A stretch of 35,741 nucleotides of DNA from Coriobacteriales bacterium. Lineage in GTDB: Bacteria > Actinomycetota > Coriobacteriia > Coriobacteriales > Atopobiaceae. Below the pieces are notes generated by a model, which saw only the letters and a program-made list of their open reading frames with translations, was not told where the DNA came from and ran no database searches. The position numbers and the translations under genes are program-made. The DNA is taken from positions 1-35,741 of the forward strand of contig JAUMWN010000017.1 in assembly GCA_030529625.1 (NCBI GenBank). Reading direction: 5' to 3'. Positions 7,141 through 15,160 of the stretch are shown one piece after another; within the stretch, counting starts at the first letter, position 1; each line of letters begins with the position of its first letter.

Positions 7141-8273
7141 CACGCCCTCCAATCGGTTGGGGGATACGAGAGCCAGCTGTCCAGGAGCGCCAGGGCCATG
7201 GCGGCTTCTGCGATGGGCACGGCGCGTGCCGCGACGCACGGGTCGTGACGGCCGCGCACCTCCAGCGTCGCCGGTTCCATGGAGGTGAGGTCCACCGACT
7301 GCTGGGGTCGCGCGATGCTGGGGGTGGGCTTTACAGCCATGGCAAACAGGACGGGAGCTCCGGTGGAGATGCCGCCGAGCGTGCCGCCTGCAAAGTTGGA
7401 CGACGGCAGCACCTGCCCGTCGCGCAGCTCCAGGCAGTCGTTGTTTTGAGAACCCCTGAGGCCGGCCACCTCAAAGCCCGCGCCAAACTCCAGACCCTTC
7501 ACGGCGGGGATGCCAAACACGATACGTGCTATGGCGCCCTGAACGCCGTCGTAGCGGGGTCCGCCCACGCCGGCGGGCAGCCCGGTGGCGACGCACTCCA
7601 CGGCGCCTCCCACGGAGTCCTGGTCTCGTCGGATGCGATCGATGAGCGACATCATCTCTTGCCCTGCGTCCTCGTCGAGCACGGGAAACGCGTCAGTGGG
7701 GAGCTGGTGCAGACGGCGCATCTGCCCGGCGAGTCGCTGCTGCGCTGCGGCGTCCATGTCGCGTGCGGCAAACCGGTCGTCGCGCACGTCTCCCACCTGC
7801 AGGACGTGTGCCGCCACGTGTACGCCGCGCTCCTCGAGCAGTTGCAGGGCAATGCCGCCAGCTACGCACAACGGCGCGGTGAGACGTGCGGAGAAGTGCC
7901 CGCCGCCCGCAATGTCGTGGGCCTGTCCCCACTTTGCCCAGGCGGCGAAGTCTGCGTGTCCCGGCCGGGGGATACGCGAGATGGTGGCGTAGTCGCCCGA
8001 TCGGGTGTTTGCGTTTTCTATGATCGCGCACAGGGGCGTGCCGCACGTTTGCCCCGCTGCGTTGAGTCCCGAGACAATGCGTGGCTCGTCGGCTTCCTTT
8101 CGGGGCGTGGACCAGGGCGTCCTGCCCGGAGCCCTGCGGTCCATGAAGTGCTGGAGCCGTGCCATGTCCACGGTCACGCCAGAGGGGAGTCCCTCGATTA
8201 CGCAGCCCGTGGCAGGGGAGTGGGACTGGCCAAATATCGAGACGCGCAGTGTGTTGCCAAACGTCGATCCCAT
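7140..8273 (-). CDS. aroC: Chorismate synthase
   Basis: 377 residues. The enzyme eliminates phosphate from EPSP to give chorismate, using reduced FMN. Recognisable landmarks are the N-terminal STFGNTLRVSIFG, the R-APGR segment, RPGHADF, GGISTGAP, KPTPSI and the C-terminal RHDPCVAARAVPIAEA. Several family-signature residues differ from the usual pattern. GESHG is GQSHS, GGGRSSARETA is GGGHFSARLTA, and SNHAGG is SNFAGG. Overall length and order of motifs are normal, and the gene sits in place between aroA and pheA, so I expect it to work but to belong to a divergent branch. The ATG at 8273 lies 2 nt after the aroA stop, with GGAG 7 nt upstream. Confidence 0.92.
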   Translation of the reverse strand: MGSTFGNTLRVSIFGQSHSPATGCVIEGLPSGVTVDMARLQHFMDRRAPGRTPWSTPRKEADEPRIVSGLNAAGQTCGTPLCAIIENANTRSGDYATISRIPRPGHADFAAWAKWGQAHDIAGGGHFSARLTAPLCVAGGIALQLLEERGVHVAAHVLQVGDVRDDRFAARDMDAAAQQRLAGQMRRLHQLPTDAFPVLDEDAGQEMMSLIDRIRRDQDSVGGAVECVATGLPAGVGGPRYDGVQGAIARIVFGIPAVKGLEFGAGFEVAGLRGSQNNDCLELRDGQVLPSSNFAGGTLGGISTGAPVLFAMAVKPTPSIARPQQSVDLTSMEPATLEVRGRHDPCVAARAVPIAEAAMALALLDSWLSYPPTDWRA

Positions 8274-8275
8274 GG

Positions 8276-9553
8276 CTATGCTCCGTTCTTTTGCACGATG
8301 CCGCCAAGGCGTGCGTAGTCCTCCCAAAAGCCCGGGTAGGACTTGCTCACGCACCCGGCGTCCAGGATGGTGACCGGTCCCCGTGCGTGCGTGGCCATGA
8401 CGGCGGCCATCATGGCAATGCGATGGTCGTTTGCGGCGTCCACCACGCCTGCGTCCAGCTGGGCCACGCCCTCTATTACCAGATCGTCGCCCGCCACGCG
8501 TGCCTTGCCTCCCAGCGCACACACGGCGTCACACACCGTTTGCAGCCTGTTGGACTCCTTGAGCCTGAGTCGGCCGGCGTTGGCAAAGGTGCTCGTGCCA
8601 CTCGTGGTGGCGCACACGGCTGCCAGCGGGGGCACGAGGTCGGGAATGGCGCTCACGTCGAACGTGGCCGCACGCGGCGAGTCTGCCGTGGCCCGCGCCG
8701 CGTCGCCCCTTCTCGCTATGCGTGCGCCCAGGCTCGCGAGCGCGGCAAGAACGGTGCGGTCGCCCTGCGCGCTGAGCAGGTTGAGGCCAAAGACCGTGAT
8801 GCCCTCCCGCTCGAGCGCCCCGGCAGCAAGCCAGAATGCCGCGTTGGACCAGTCTCCCTCCACCTCCAGGTGCTCAGGCGCGACGAGTTTTTGCGGGCCC
8901 AACGAGAACACCTCGTACGCGACGCCCTGCTCAACGGTGGTCGCCTGCGCAGGCCTTGCGCCAAACTGGGAAAGCGCGTCCAGCGTGAGGTTGATATAGG
9001 GCTTGGACTCGACGGGTTTGGCGAGCATGACCTGCATGGGCTCGTCCAAAAGTGGTGCCGCCATGAGTAGGCCGCTGGCGTACTGCGAGGAGACGTTGCC
9101 GGGAAGCACGAAGCGCCCACCCGTGAGGGTGCCCTCCACGGCCAGACAGTCGCCCTGTTCGACTATGTGCATGCCGTGACGGCAGAGCTCACGTGCGAAG
9201 GGGCCGAACGGTCGGTTTGCGAGCCTGCCGGCGCGCAGCATGCGGGCTGGCAGACCGAGTGCGCCTGCCACGGGCAAAAGGAAGCGAAGGGTGGATCCTG
9301 ACTCTCCGCAATCGAGCGTCGTGGGAAGGCTCGGCCGTGGCTGGGCCAGCTCTTGTGCTCGTCTTGCGTCGCGAAGGCCAAGGGAGGACAGGCACGACGC
9401 CGTAGCCTCTATGTCGGCCGAACTAGTGGCGCATTCCAGCGTGCAGGGCCCTTGCGCCAGGGCCGCGAGGATGAGCAGGCGATGCGCCATGGACTTGGAC
9501 GCGATGGCGCCTATGGCGCCAGTAAGTGTGGAGGGGCAGATGGTAACGTCCAT
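8276..9553 (-). CDS. aroA: 3-phosphoshikimate 1-carboxyvinyltransferase (EPSP synthase)
   Basis: 425 residues. It joins phosphoenolpyruvate to shikimate 3-phosphate, the sixth step of the pathway. Motifs in order are SKSMAHR near the N-terminus (Lys and Arg that bind substrate), GESGSTLRFLLP, SSQYASGLLMA, DWSNAAFWLAAGAL, the catalytic Asp in IPDLVPPLA, LRLKESNRL (Lys, Glu, Arg) and DHRIAMMAA near the C-terminus. All catalytic positions I can place are present. The ATG at 9553 follows the aroB stop by 7 nt with a GGGG tract just before it. The GESGST form of the N-domain loop differs from the LGNAGTA of glyphosate-sensitive class I enzymes, so it may be class II-like. This is inference only. 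Confidence 0.94.
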   Translation of the reverse strand: MDVTICPSTLTGAIGAIASKSMAHRLLILAALAQGPCTLECATSSADIEATASCLSSLGLRDARRAQELAQPRPSLPTTLDCGESGSTLRFLLPVAGALGLPARMLRAGRLANRPFGPFARELCRHGMHIVEQGDCLAVEGTLTGGRFVLPGNVSSQYASGLLMAAPLLDEPMQVMLAKPVESKPYINLTLDALSQFGARPAQATTVEQGVAYEVFSLGPQKLVAPEHLEVEGDWSNAAFWLAAGALEREGITVFGLNLLSAQGDRTVLAALASLGARIARRGDAARATADSPRAATFDVSAIPDLVPPLAAVCATTSGTSTFANAGRLRLKESNRLQTVCDAVCALGGKARVAGDDLVIEGVAQLDAGVVDAANDHRIAMMAAVMATHARGPVTILDAGCVSKSYPGFWEDYARLGGIVQKNGA

Positions 9554-9560
9554 GTGTCCC

Positions 9561-10673
9561 CTACCTCGTCCCGCAGCCCAACGACACGATGCGAGCAAGC
9601 TCGTCCATGTCCACAGTGCGTATGGCCACCTTGCCAATGCGCAGCGGGACGATGAGGTTGACGGTCTGCCCGCTGCGCTTCTTGTCGTGTGTCGCAAAGC
9701 GCAGGATGTCCTCGTGGCTCACCGACGTGTCGGTGGGTAGACCATGGGCTGCGCACACCCGCTCGATGCGCTCGGCGCATCCCGGCTCGGTCCAGCCCAG
9801 GCGCTCGGTGGCTCGCGTCACGCAGCATAGCCCGGCGGCGACCGAGGAACCGTGTCCCAACTGGTAGTCGCTTGCCGCCTCTATGGCATGTCCCAGGGTG
9901 TGTCCCAGATTGAGGGTCTGTCGCACGCCCTGCTCGCGCTCGTCGGCGTTTACCACGTTGCGTTTGATGGCCACGTTTTGTGCCACGACGCGTGCCAGCT
10001 CTTCGTCGGCATACCCCCGCTCGGTTATGGGGTGCGCCTCCAGCCGCGAGAACAGCGTCGGGTCGGCGAGCACGCCGTGCTTGATTACCTCACCGCACGA
10101 GTCGGCGAGCAGCGCAGGCGAGAGCGTGTGCAGGCAGGTTACGTCGGCCACCACCACGCTGGGCTGCAAAAAGGCACCGGCCAGGTTCTTGCCGGCCTCA
10201 AGGTCCACGGCTGTCTTGCCGCCCACCGACGAGTCCACCATGGCGAGCAGTGAGGTGGGCACCTGGGCCACCTGGATGCCGCGTTGGTACAGCGCCGCGG
10301 CGAGCCCGGCCATGTCGCCGCACACGCCGCCGCCAACGGCCACCACCACGTCCTTGCGCGAAAGCCCAGCCTGTGCGAGCTGCTCCAGCATGGGGACCAG
10401 GGTGGCAAAGCGTTTGTTGCGCTCCCCGGCGGCAAACTCCACGTAGACCGTGCGGTAGCCGCTGCTCTCGAGCGAGCCAATCACACGCTGTGCGTAGAGT
10501 GGCCCCACGTTGGAGTCGCTCATCACGGCGGCCACGTCGCCGCCGGCCGCCTCGCGCACCAGTGGTCCCACGGTGTGCAGGATGTCGCATCCCACGTGCA
10601 CGTTGTAGGAGCGCGAGGGCGTGCGCACGGGGACAACCTGCGTGCGGGTGTCGTGTGTGCCTGTCTCACTCAT
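9561..10673 (-). CDS. aroB: 3-dehydroquinate synthase
   Basis: 370 residues. NAD- and metal-dependent conversion of DAHP to 3-dehydroquinate. Diagnostic motifs are GGGVCGDMAG (NAD loop), PTSLLAMVDSSVGGKTAV, GKNLAGAF, the metal ligand Glu in GEVIKHG, the metal His in LNLGHTLGHAIE and the second His in LGHGSSVAAG. This is the working copy, to be compared with the inactive relative at 31376-32488, which aligns almost without gaps through the PTS-D-SS-GGK region yet lacks these residues. The ATG at 10673 overlaps the tyrA stop by 8 nt. An upstream in-frame TTG (10682) has its Shine-Dalgarno sequence too close. Confidence 0.96.
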   Translation of the reverse strand: MSETGTHDTRTQVVPVRTPSRSYNVHVGCDILHTVGPLVREAAGGDVAAVMSDSNVGPLYAQRVIGSLESSGYRTVYVEFAAGERNKRFATLVPMLEQLAQAGLSRKDVVVAVGGGVCGDMAGLAAALYQRGIQVAQVPTSLLAMVDSSVGGKTAVDLEAGKNLAGAFLQPSVVVADVTCLHTLSPALLADSCGEVIKHGVLADPTLFSRLEAHPITERGYADEELARVVAQNVAIKRNVVNADEREQGVRQTLNLGHTLGHAIEAASDYQLGHGSSVAAGLCCVTRATERLGWTEPGCAERIERVCAAHGLPTDTSVSHEDILRFATHDKKRSGQTVNLIVPLRIGKVAIRTVDMDELARIVSLGCGTR

Positions 10674-11574
10674 GGGCGTCAATCTCCCTCTTTCTCCTGT
10701 CTCCGTCTGCCAGCAGACTTTTTAGGCGCTCGGCGTCGTGTGCGTCGATGGCGTCGCGGTACTGCTGCAGGTTGTCTATGAGAATCCCCAGCTCCCTGGA
10801 CAGGTAGTCTCCGTTCTCCAGGAACAGCTCGCTCCACATTTGCGCGTTGAGCTGCGCCACGCGCGTGAGGTCTTTGTAGCTACCTGCCGAGAAGCCTTTG
10901 TGCACGCGCGCCGAGGGGCTCTTTACGTATGCGTTGGACACCACGTGGGCGAGCTGGGAGGTGAAGGCGATAACCTCGTCGTGATGCTCGGCACTGGTGA
11001 GCGTAAAGGTCCCAAACCCGCAGGGCTCCAGTAGGAAGGTGAGGCGCTCCAGCACGTCCAGGCGCACGAAGTCGTCGATTTGCGGGGGCACGACCACCAT
11101 GGGGGCGCCCACAAACATGTCGGCCCGGGTGTAGGCAAAGCCCGAGTTGTGGGTACCCGCCATGGGGTGGCAGCCCACAAAGGTCCAGTCGTACTCGTCG
11201 GCTATGGCAAAGCACGCCTCGCAGATGCTGCGCTTTACGCCCACCAGGTCAATCACGATGGCGCCAGCCGAGATGAGCGGGGCGCACCTGCGCAGCCATT
11301 CGATGCTCACCTGCGGATAGCCCGCCAGCACGATGAGCTCGCAGGTGGGGATGGTGGTATCGTCCAGGTCGCCGTCCACGCACTCGATCTTGGCAAGCTC
11401 CACGGTCGCCTGGGTGCGGTTCCACGCCAGGACCTCCGCGCCGCCCGCATGCAGTGCCTTGGCAAACGAGCCTCCCATAAGGCCAAGGCCTAGGATGCCA
11501 ATGCGTCCTGGCACAAACGTCGAGTCTGCGGGAATGCTGGGGTGCTTGCCCGGCACATAGGTTGGTTGGCGCAT
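10666..11574 (-). CDS. tyrA: Prephenate dehydrogenase
   Basis: 302 residues. It oxidises and decarboxylates prephenate to 4-hydroxyphenylpyruvate, the tyrosine branch. The Rossmann loop GILGLGLMGGSFAKAL begins near residue 25, and the catalytic-histidine segment GCHPMAGTHNSG is followed by the helical dimerisation domain containing FTSQLAHVVSNA. There is no ACT domain, so tyrosine feedback, if any, would act at DAHP synthase or through another site. The ATG at 11574 is 2 nt after the aroF stop with a GGAGGAG sequence directly upstream. It is the second gene of the operon, so the two branch genes tyrA and pheA flank the chorismate-forming genes. Confidence 0.95.
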   Translation of the reverse strand: MRQPTYVPGKHPSIPADSTFVPGRIGILGLGLMGGSFAKALHAGGAEVLAWNRTQATVELAKIECVDGDLDDTTIPTCELIVLAGYPQVSIEWLRRCAPLISAGAIVIDLVGVKRSICEACFAIADEYDWTFVGCHPMAGTHNSGFAYTRADMFVGAPMVVVPPQIDDFVRLDVLERLTFLLEPCGFGTFTLTSAEHHDEVIAFTSQLAHVVSNAYVKSPSARVHKGFSAGSYKDLTRVAQLNAQMWSELFLENGDYLSRELGILIDNLQQYRDAIDAHDAERLKSLLADGDRRKREIDAHE

Positions 11575-11576
11575 GG

Positions 11577-12602
11577 CTACTCCTCCTCAAGCGTGGCCGT
11601 GACCGCCCTGCGAATGAGGCGAATGCGGGTCATGGCGTCGGCAAACTGCTCGCCGGTAAGCGCTTGGGCGGCGTCGGAGTACGACTTGGAGGGGCAGTCG
11701 TGCACCTCGATCTCCAGGCCGTCGGCACCGGCTGCCGTCGCCGCGTAGGCGGCCGGACGCACGTAGCGCGTGTAACCCGTTGCGTGGCTGGGATCGGCGA
11801 TCACCGGCAGGTGCGAGAGGTGCTTGAGCACGGGGATGGCGTTTACGTCAAAGGTGTTGCGCGTGCGCGTCTCGAAGGTGCGCACGCCGCGCTCGCACAG
11901 CATAACGTTGGGGTTGCCCTCGCTCATCACATACTCTGCGGCCATGAGAAGCTCATCGAGGGTCTGCGACATGCCGCGCTTGAGCAGGACGGGCGTGCTT
12001 GTCTTGCCCACCTCCTTGAGCAGGGTGAAGTTCTGCGCGTTGCGTGCGCCAATCTGCATCACGTGCACACCCTTGTCGCAGAACAGCTGCACGTCGCGCG
12101 GGTCCATAATCTCGGAGACGACGGGCATCTCCAGCTGGCAGGAGGCCTCCAGCAAAAGGTCCAGCCCCACCGCGCCCATACCCTGGAAGGAATAGGGCGA
12201 GGTGCGCGGCTTGTAGGCCCCGCCGCGCAGCATGGTCGCGCCTGCTCGCTTGGCCATCTTTGCAATCTCAAAGAGGTTGGTGCCCTCCACGGCGCAGGGG
12301 CCGGCCATAACCACGAAGTGCCCTCCGCCCACGCGTACGCCGTAGCCGCAGTCGATTACCGTGTCTTGGGGATGGAACTTTCGGTTGGCTTTCTTAAACG
12401 GCTCCGATACGCGTTGCACCCGTTCGATGATGCTCATGGACTCCAACAGGAACGGGTCGATCTGGGTGGTGTCGCCAATAATGCCCACGACCGTGTCGTG
12501 GTCGCCTTTGGACACGTGCGTCTTGAACCCGCGGTCCTCGATCCAGGCAATAAACTGTGCAAGCTGCTCGTCGGTTGCCGACTGCTTTACCAGTGCGATC
12601 AT
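11577..12602 (-). CDS. aroF: 3-deoxy-7-phosphoheptulonate (DAHP) synthase, class I-beta with N-terminal regulatory domain
   Basis: 341 residues. It condenses PEP with erythrose 4-phosphate, the committed first step. Residues ~1-70 form a ferredoxin-like domain as in the Thermotoga maritima enzyme, where it carries tyrosine/phenylalanine feedback control. The barrel follows with MAGPCAVE, RGGAYKPRTSPYSFQG, QIGARNAQNF, DPSHATG and the C-terminal GLEIEVH metal-ligand segment. Its length matches the T. maritima type. The ATG at 12602 has GGAGG 6 nt upstream. It is the first gene of the seven-gene operon; the upstream divergent gap carries repeated TGCAAC boxes that could hold an operator. I see no T-box or leader peptide. 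Confidence 0.95.
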   Translation of the reverse strand: MIALVKQSATDEQLAQFIAWIEDRGFKTHVSKGDHDTVVGIIGDTTQIDPFLLESMSIIERVQRVSEPFKKANRKFHPQDTVIDCGYGVRVGGGHFVVMAGPCAVEGTNLFEIAKMAKRAGATMLRGGAYKPRTSPYSFQGMGAVGLDLLLEASCQLEMPVVSEIMDPRDVQLFCDKGVHVMQIGARNAQNFTLLKEVGKTSTPVLLKRGMSQTLDELLMAAEYVMSEGNPNVMLCERGVRTFETRTRNTFDVNAIPVLKHLSHLPVIADPSHATGYTRYVRPAAYAATAAGADGLEIEVHDCPSKSYSDAAQALTGEQFADAMTRIRLIRRAVTATLEEE

Positions 12603-12628
12603 GTGGTGCCTCCTTGTGGCATGTGCCG

Positions 12629-12728
12629 TGCAACGACCGATGGTAGCACGCTGTTGCGCGTGCGCCTAATTTGGTATGAGGGCGTAACAATGCGGGAGGG
12701 CCTAACGTGTGCAACAATAGGAGTTGCA
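12629..12728. promoter_or_regulatory. Divergent control region with four TGCAAC-type boxes
   Basis: This gap separates aroF (minus) from the putative metalloprotease gene (plus). TGCAAC occurs at 12629-12634 and 12710-12715; its complement GTTGCA at 12723-12728 and a five-of-six match, GTTGCG, at 12653-12658. The last pair, TGCAAC-N7-GTTGCA, is a 19-bp inverted repeat. Three exact hexamers within 100 bp is more than expected by chance. I infer a repressor site, possibly for aromatic amino acid control. I found no convincing -10/-35 pair for aroF. Confidence 0.35.
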
Positions 12729-12751
12729 GGCGAGAGGGAAGTGAGGTACAC

Positions 12752-13603
12752 ATGGTCGTCGAGGAGCTCGCGCGGCGCTTTCCGCAACTGTGCGTGCGTC
12801 CTGCCCAGGATGCCGAAGAGGCGTATGTGCGTGCCGTTACCAAGGGGATTGTACCCGATCCATGCGACCTGTCGCACTTTGGCGGCAGCGATGCCGACTG
12901 GTTGCGTACCGAGCACACGCCCGCGGGGGAGGTGGAGGTGCTGTTCCTGGCGCGTCGTGAGGATTTTGAGACGTTTTTGCGCTGCACGACGCGCCGCTGC
13001 AGGCCAGAGGCGATTCCGACCACCATTGGGGCGATGACCTTGGATGGACTGGTCGACTGGGAGTGCGTGCGGGCGTACCGCGCGTTGTGTGCGTTGCGTT
13101 GGGACGAGGGTGGAAAGGAGGAGTTCGCCGCCTTTGTCGCCGACCGCTCGCAGTATCGCGTGACGCTCGTCCTTCTCAGTGAGGGACCCTACAGCGCGCT
13201 GGGCGCCGAGCACACACCCTATGACGAGCAGACGTGGCTGCGCGTGTCACGCGAGATTCGCCTATACCACGAGTTGGCGCACGTCACGTGCCGACGGCTC
13301 ATGCCAAACGACAAGCCCCCGGTGTGGGACGAGCTCACCGCCGATGCTCACGGCTTGCTGCGCGCCACGGGTGCATACGACCTGTCGCTGGCCCTGCGCT
13401 TCTTGGGCATCCAGGACGGCCGGTACGCAGGTGGTCGCCTGCAGGAATACTTGTGCGAGGAGCAGCGCGAGCATATGGACGCCATCGTGGCGCAGGTCTT
13501 AGACGCGTGTGCCCACATAGACCGTTTCCTTGCGGGTGCGCGGCAAGAGGACTCCTACGATCTGCTGCTCGCCCTCAAGCGCGATTCCGCTCTGACCTAC
13601 TAG
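12752..13603 (+). CDS. Putative HExxH metallopeptidase, unrecognised family
   Basis: 283 residues. I do not recognise the family by name. The sequence has a clear zinc-protease signature, HELAH at residues 173-177, and an acidic WDELTAD segment with Glu194 sixteen residues later. This arrangement resembles the gluzincin pattern HExxH...E/D. The lack of a signal peptide or membrane segment suggests a cytoplasmic protein. The N-terminal ~150 residues show no motif I know. The ATG at 12752 follows a purine-rich stretch (GAGGGAAGTGAGG); an upstream ATG at 12707 is in frame but less well placed. It is divergent from aroF and converges on the UMF1 transporter gene. Peptidase activity is inference from the motif alone. 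Confidence 0.6.
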   Translation: MVVEELARRFPQLCVRPAQDAEEAYVRAVTKGIVPDPCDLSHFGGSDADWLRTEHTPAGEVEVLFLARREDFETFLRCTTRRCRPEAIPTTIGAMTLDGLVDWECVRAYRALCALRWDEGGKEEFAAFVADRSQYRVTLVLLSEGPYSALGAEHTPYDEQTWLRVSREIRLYHELAHVTCRRLMPNDKPPVWDELTADAHGLLRATGAYDLSLALRFLGIQDGRYAGGRLQEYLCEEQREHMDAIVAQVLDACAHIDRFLAGARQEDSYDLLLALKRDSALTY

Positions 13604-13634
13604 CAGGTGCCGTGTGCGATTTGCCGCAACCGAA

Positions 13635-13739
13635 GGACAAAGGTGACGGGGACGTTTGTCCCAATTAATGGGACGCAGGCGGCCATTCCCCATTTGCGGG
13701 TTCGAGTTTCTGGGACAAACGTCCCCGTCACCTTTGTCC
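13635..13739. repeat. Perfect 29-bp inverted repeat, GTGACGGGGACG family
   Basis: Arms 13635-13663 and 13711-13739 are perfectly complementary over 29 bp around a 47-nt loop. The arm contains GGTGACGGGGACG and ends in TTTGTCCCA. It lies between convergent genes (stops at 13603 and 13773), where a bidirectional terminator would be expected, yet the long loop and lack of a T tract do not look like a simple intrinsic terminator. The half-element at 1723-1741 is related. Confidence 0.85.
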
Positions 13740-13772
13740 CGCGTGCCAAATCGCGGGTCTCTCGGTGCATGC

Positions 13773-15014
13773 CTAGTTCACGCGGTCGGGGACCTTGAGC
13801 ATGACGACAAAGCCCAGGATAAACAGGAGGGCAATGGAGAGCACACCCAGCGAGGGGTTGCCGGTGAGGAACGTGAACGCCGAGACGAGCCCGGTTCCCA
13901 GGATGGCGGCGTATTTGCCAAAGATGTCGAAGAAGCCAAAGTACTCGTTTGCGTGGTCCTTGGGGCAGAGCTTGCCAAACTCGGATCGGCTCAGCGCCTG
14001 GATGCCTCCCTGGAACAGGCCCACGCAAATGGCCAGAATCCAGAACTCGGTGGCGGTGCGCAGGAAGAACGCGGCGAACAGCGTAATGCCAAAGTAGCCC
14101 AGGATACCCACCAGGATCATCTTCTTGGTGCCCACCGTGCGGCCCAGCTTGCCATAGATGATGGAGGCCGGCCAGGCCACGAACTGGGTAACCAGCAGCG
14201 CGAGTACCAGCTGCGTGCCCTCTATGCCCAAGTTGGACCCGTAGCTCGTGGACATCTTGATTACGGTGTGCACGCCGTCGATGTAGAAGAAGTAGGCAAG
14301 GATAAAGTAGCGCATGGCCTTGTACGACCAGATGGAGCGCAGCGTGGTACCAATGCCGCTTATGGCCCGACGTAGGGCATGGGGCTGGCGCGGCTTGAAG
14401 CTCTTTTGCTCGACGTTGCGCAGCATGGGGATGGTAAAGGCCACCCACCACGCAGAGGTGATGACAAAGGCGATGAGCATGGCCGTCTGCATGCTCAGCC
14501 CCAGGTTAGCGGCATTGAGCTCGATAAGCAGGCATGCCACAAACGGTATGCACGAACCCACGTAGCCCCATGCAAAGCCCTGGCTGGACACCTCGTCCAT
14601 GCGCTCGTCGGTCGTGGCGTCCACCAGCAGCGCGTCGTAGAACACGAACGACGAGTTGAGCATTACGCTGGAGATCACGTACACCACTAAAAAAGCGAGC
14701 CAGTGTGTGGGAAAGCCCATGGCTACAGTCGCCACGGCGCCCGTGCCCACGCAGCCCACGATAAACTTCTTACGCATGCCCTCCATGTCGGCGATCGAGC
14801 CCAGAATGGGCATGAGCAGGGCAATGATCAGCGATGCGATGGTCTCTGCGGCTCCCCAGGCGCCCACGGCCACGTTCTCCACGGCGGGGTCTGCCGCGGC
14901 AAGGCTGTTAAAGTAGATGGGAATGACACTCGTTGCCAAAAGCACGAGGGCCGAGTTGCCCACATCATAAAGAATCCAGCTTTTCTCAGCTTTGGTGAAC
15001 TTGGTCCTTTGCAT
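13773..15014 (-). CDS. MFS permease, UMF1/Atg22-like
   Basis: 413 residues with about 12 hydrophobic membrane spans. The N-terminal ILYDVGNSALVLL, VIPIYFN and PILGSIADMEGMRKKF segments and the FYDALLVDAT motif are typical of the UMF1 branch of the major facilitator superfamily, related to the yeast vacuolar effluxer Atg22. Relatives have been proposed to export amino acids or small metabolites, but the substrate is not known and cannot be read here. The ATG at 15014 is preceded by AGGAGGGAG, and a TATAAT lies at 15043-15038. It is divergently arranged with the PLC-like gene and is probably monocistronic. The C-terminus ends a short distance after the last span (VPDRVN), normal for this family. 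Confidence 0.88.
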   Translation of the reverse strand: MQRTKFTKAEKSWILYDVGNSALVLLATSVIPIYFNSLAAADPAVENVAVGAWGAAETIASLIIALLMPILGSIADMEGMRKKFIVGCVGTGAVATVAMGFPTHWLAFLVVYVISSVMLNSSFVFYDALLVDATTDERMDEVSSQGFAWGYVGSCIPFVACLLIELNAANLGLSMQTAMLIAFVITSAWWVAFTIPMLRNVEQKSFKPRQPHALRRAISGIGTTLRSIWSYKAMRYFILAYFFYIDGVHTVIKMSTSYGSNLGIEGTQLVLALLVTQFVAWPASIIYGKLGRTVGTKKMILVGILGYFGITLFAAFFLRTATEFWILAICVGLFQGGIQALSRSEFGKLCPKDHANEYFGFFDIFGKYAAILGTGLVSAFTFLTGNPSLGVLSIALLFILGFVVMLKVPDRVN

Positions 15015-15037
15015 GAGACTCCCTCCTTGGTTAACGC

Positions 15038-15043
15038 ATTATA
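15038..15043 (-). promoter_or_regulatory. -10 element (TATAAT) for the UMF1 permease gene
   Basis: A consensus TATAAT on the minus strand puts transcription start near 15031, 17 nt before the ATG and just ahead of its ribosome-binding site. No matching -35 is obvious at 16-18 nt. Confidence 0.5.
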
Positions 15044-15062
15044 GTACGAAATGTGTCTATGG

Positions 15063-15091
15063 TTGTGCACCCATCTTTCGGCGAGTACGCT
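15063..15091 (+). promoter_or_regulatory. Putative promoter for the PLC-like gene
   Basis: TTGTGC (15063-15068), a 17-nt spacer and TACGCT (15086-15091) lie about 70 nt before the ATG at 15161. TATGCT at 15091-15096 is an alternative -10. Confidence 0.4.
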
Positions 15092-15160
15092 ATGCTAGGA
15101 AGAAAATGTTAGGCGGCGTGACGTGTGGGTCACGCGCAAGAGCACAGCAAGGAGAGTCCC

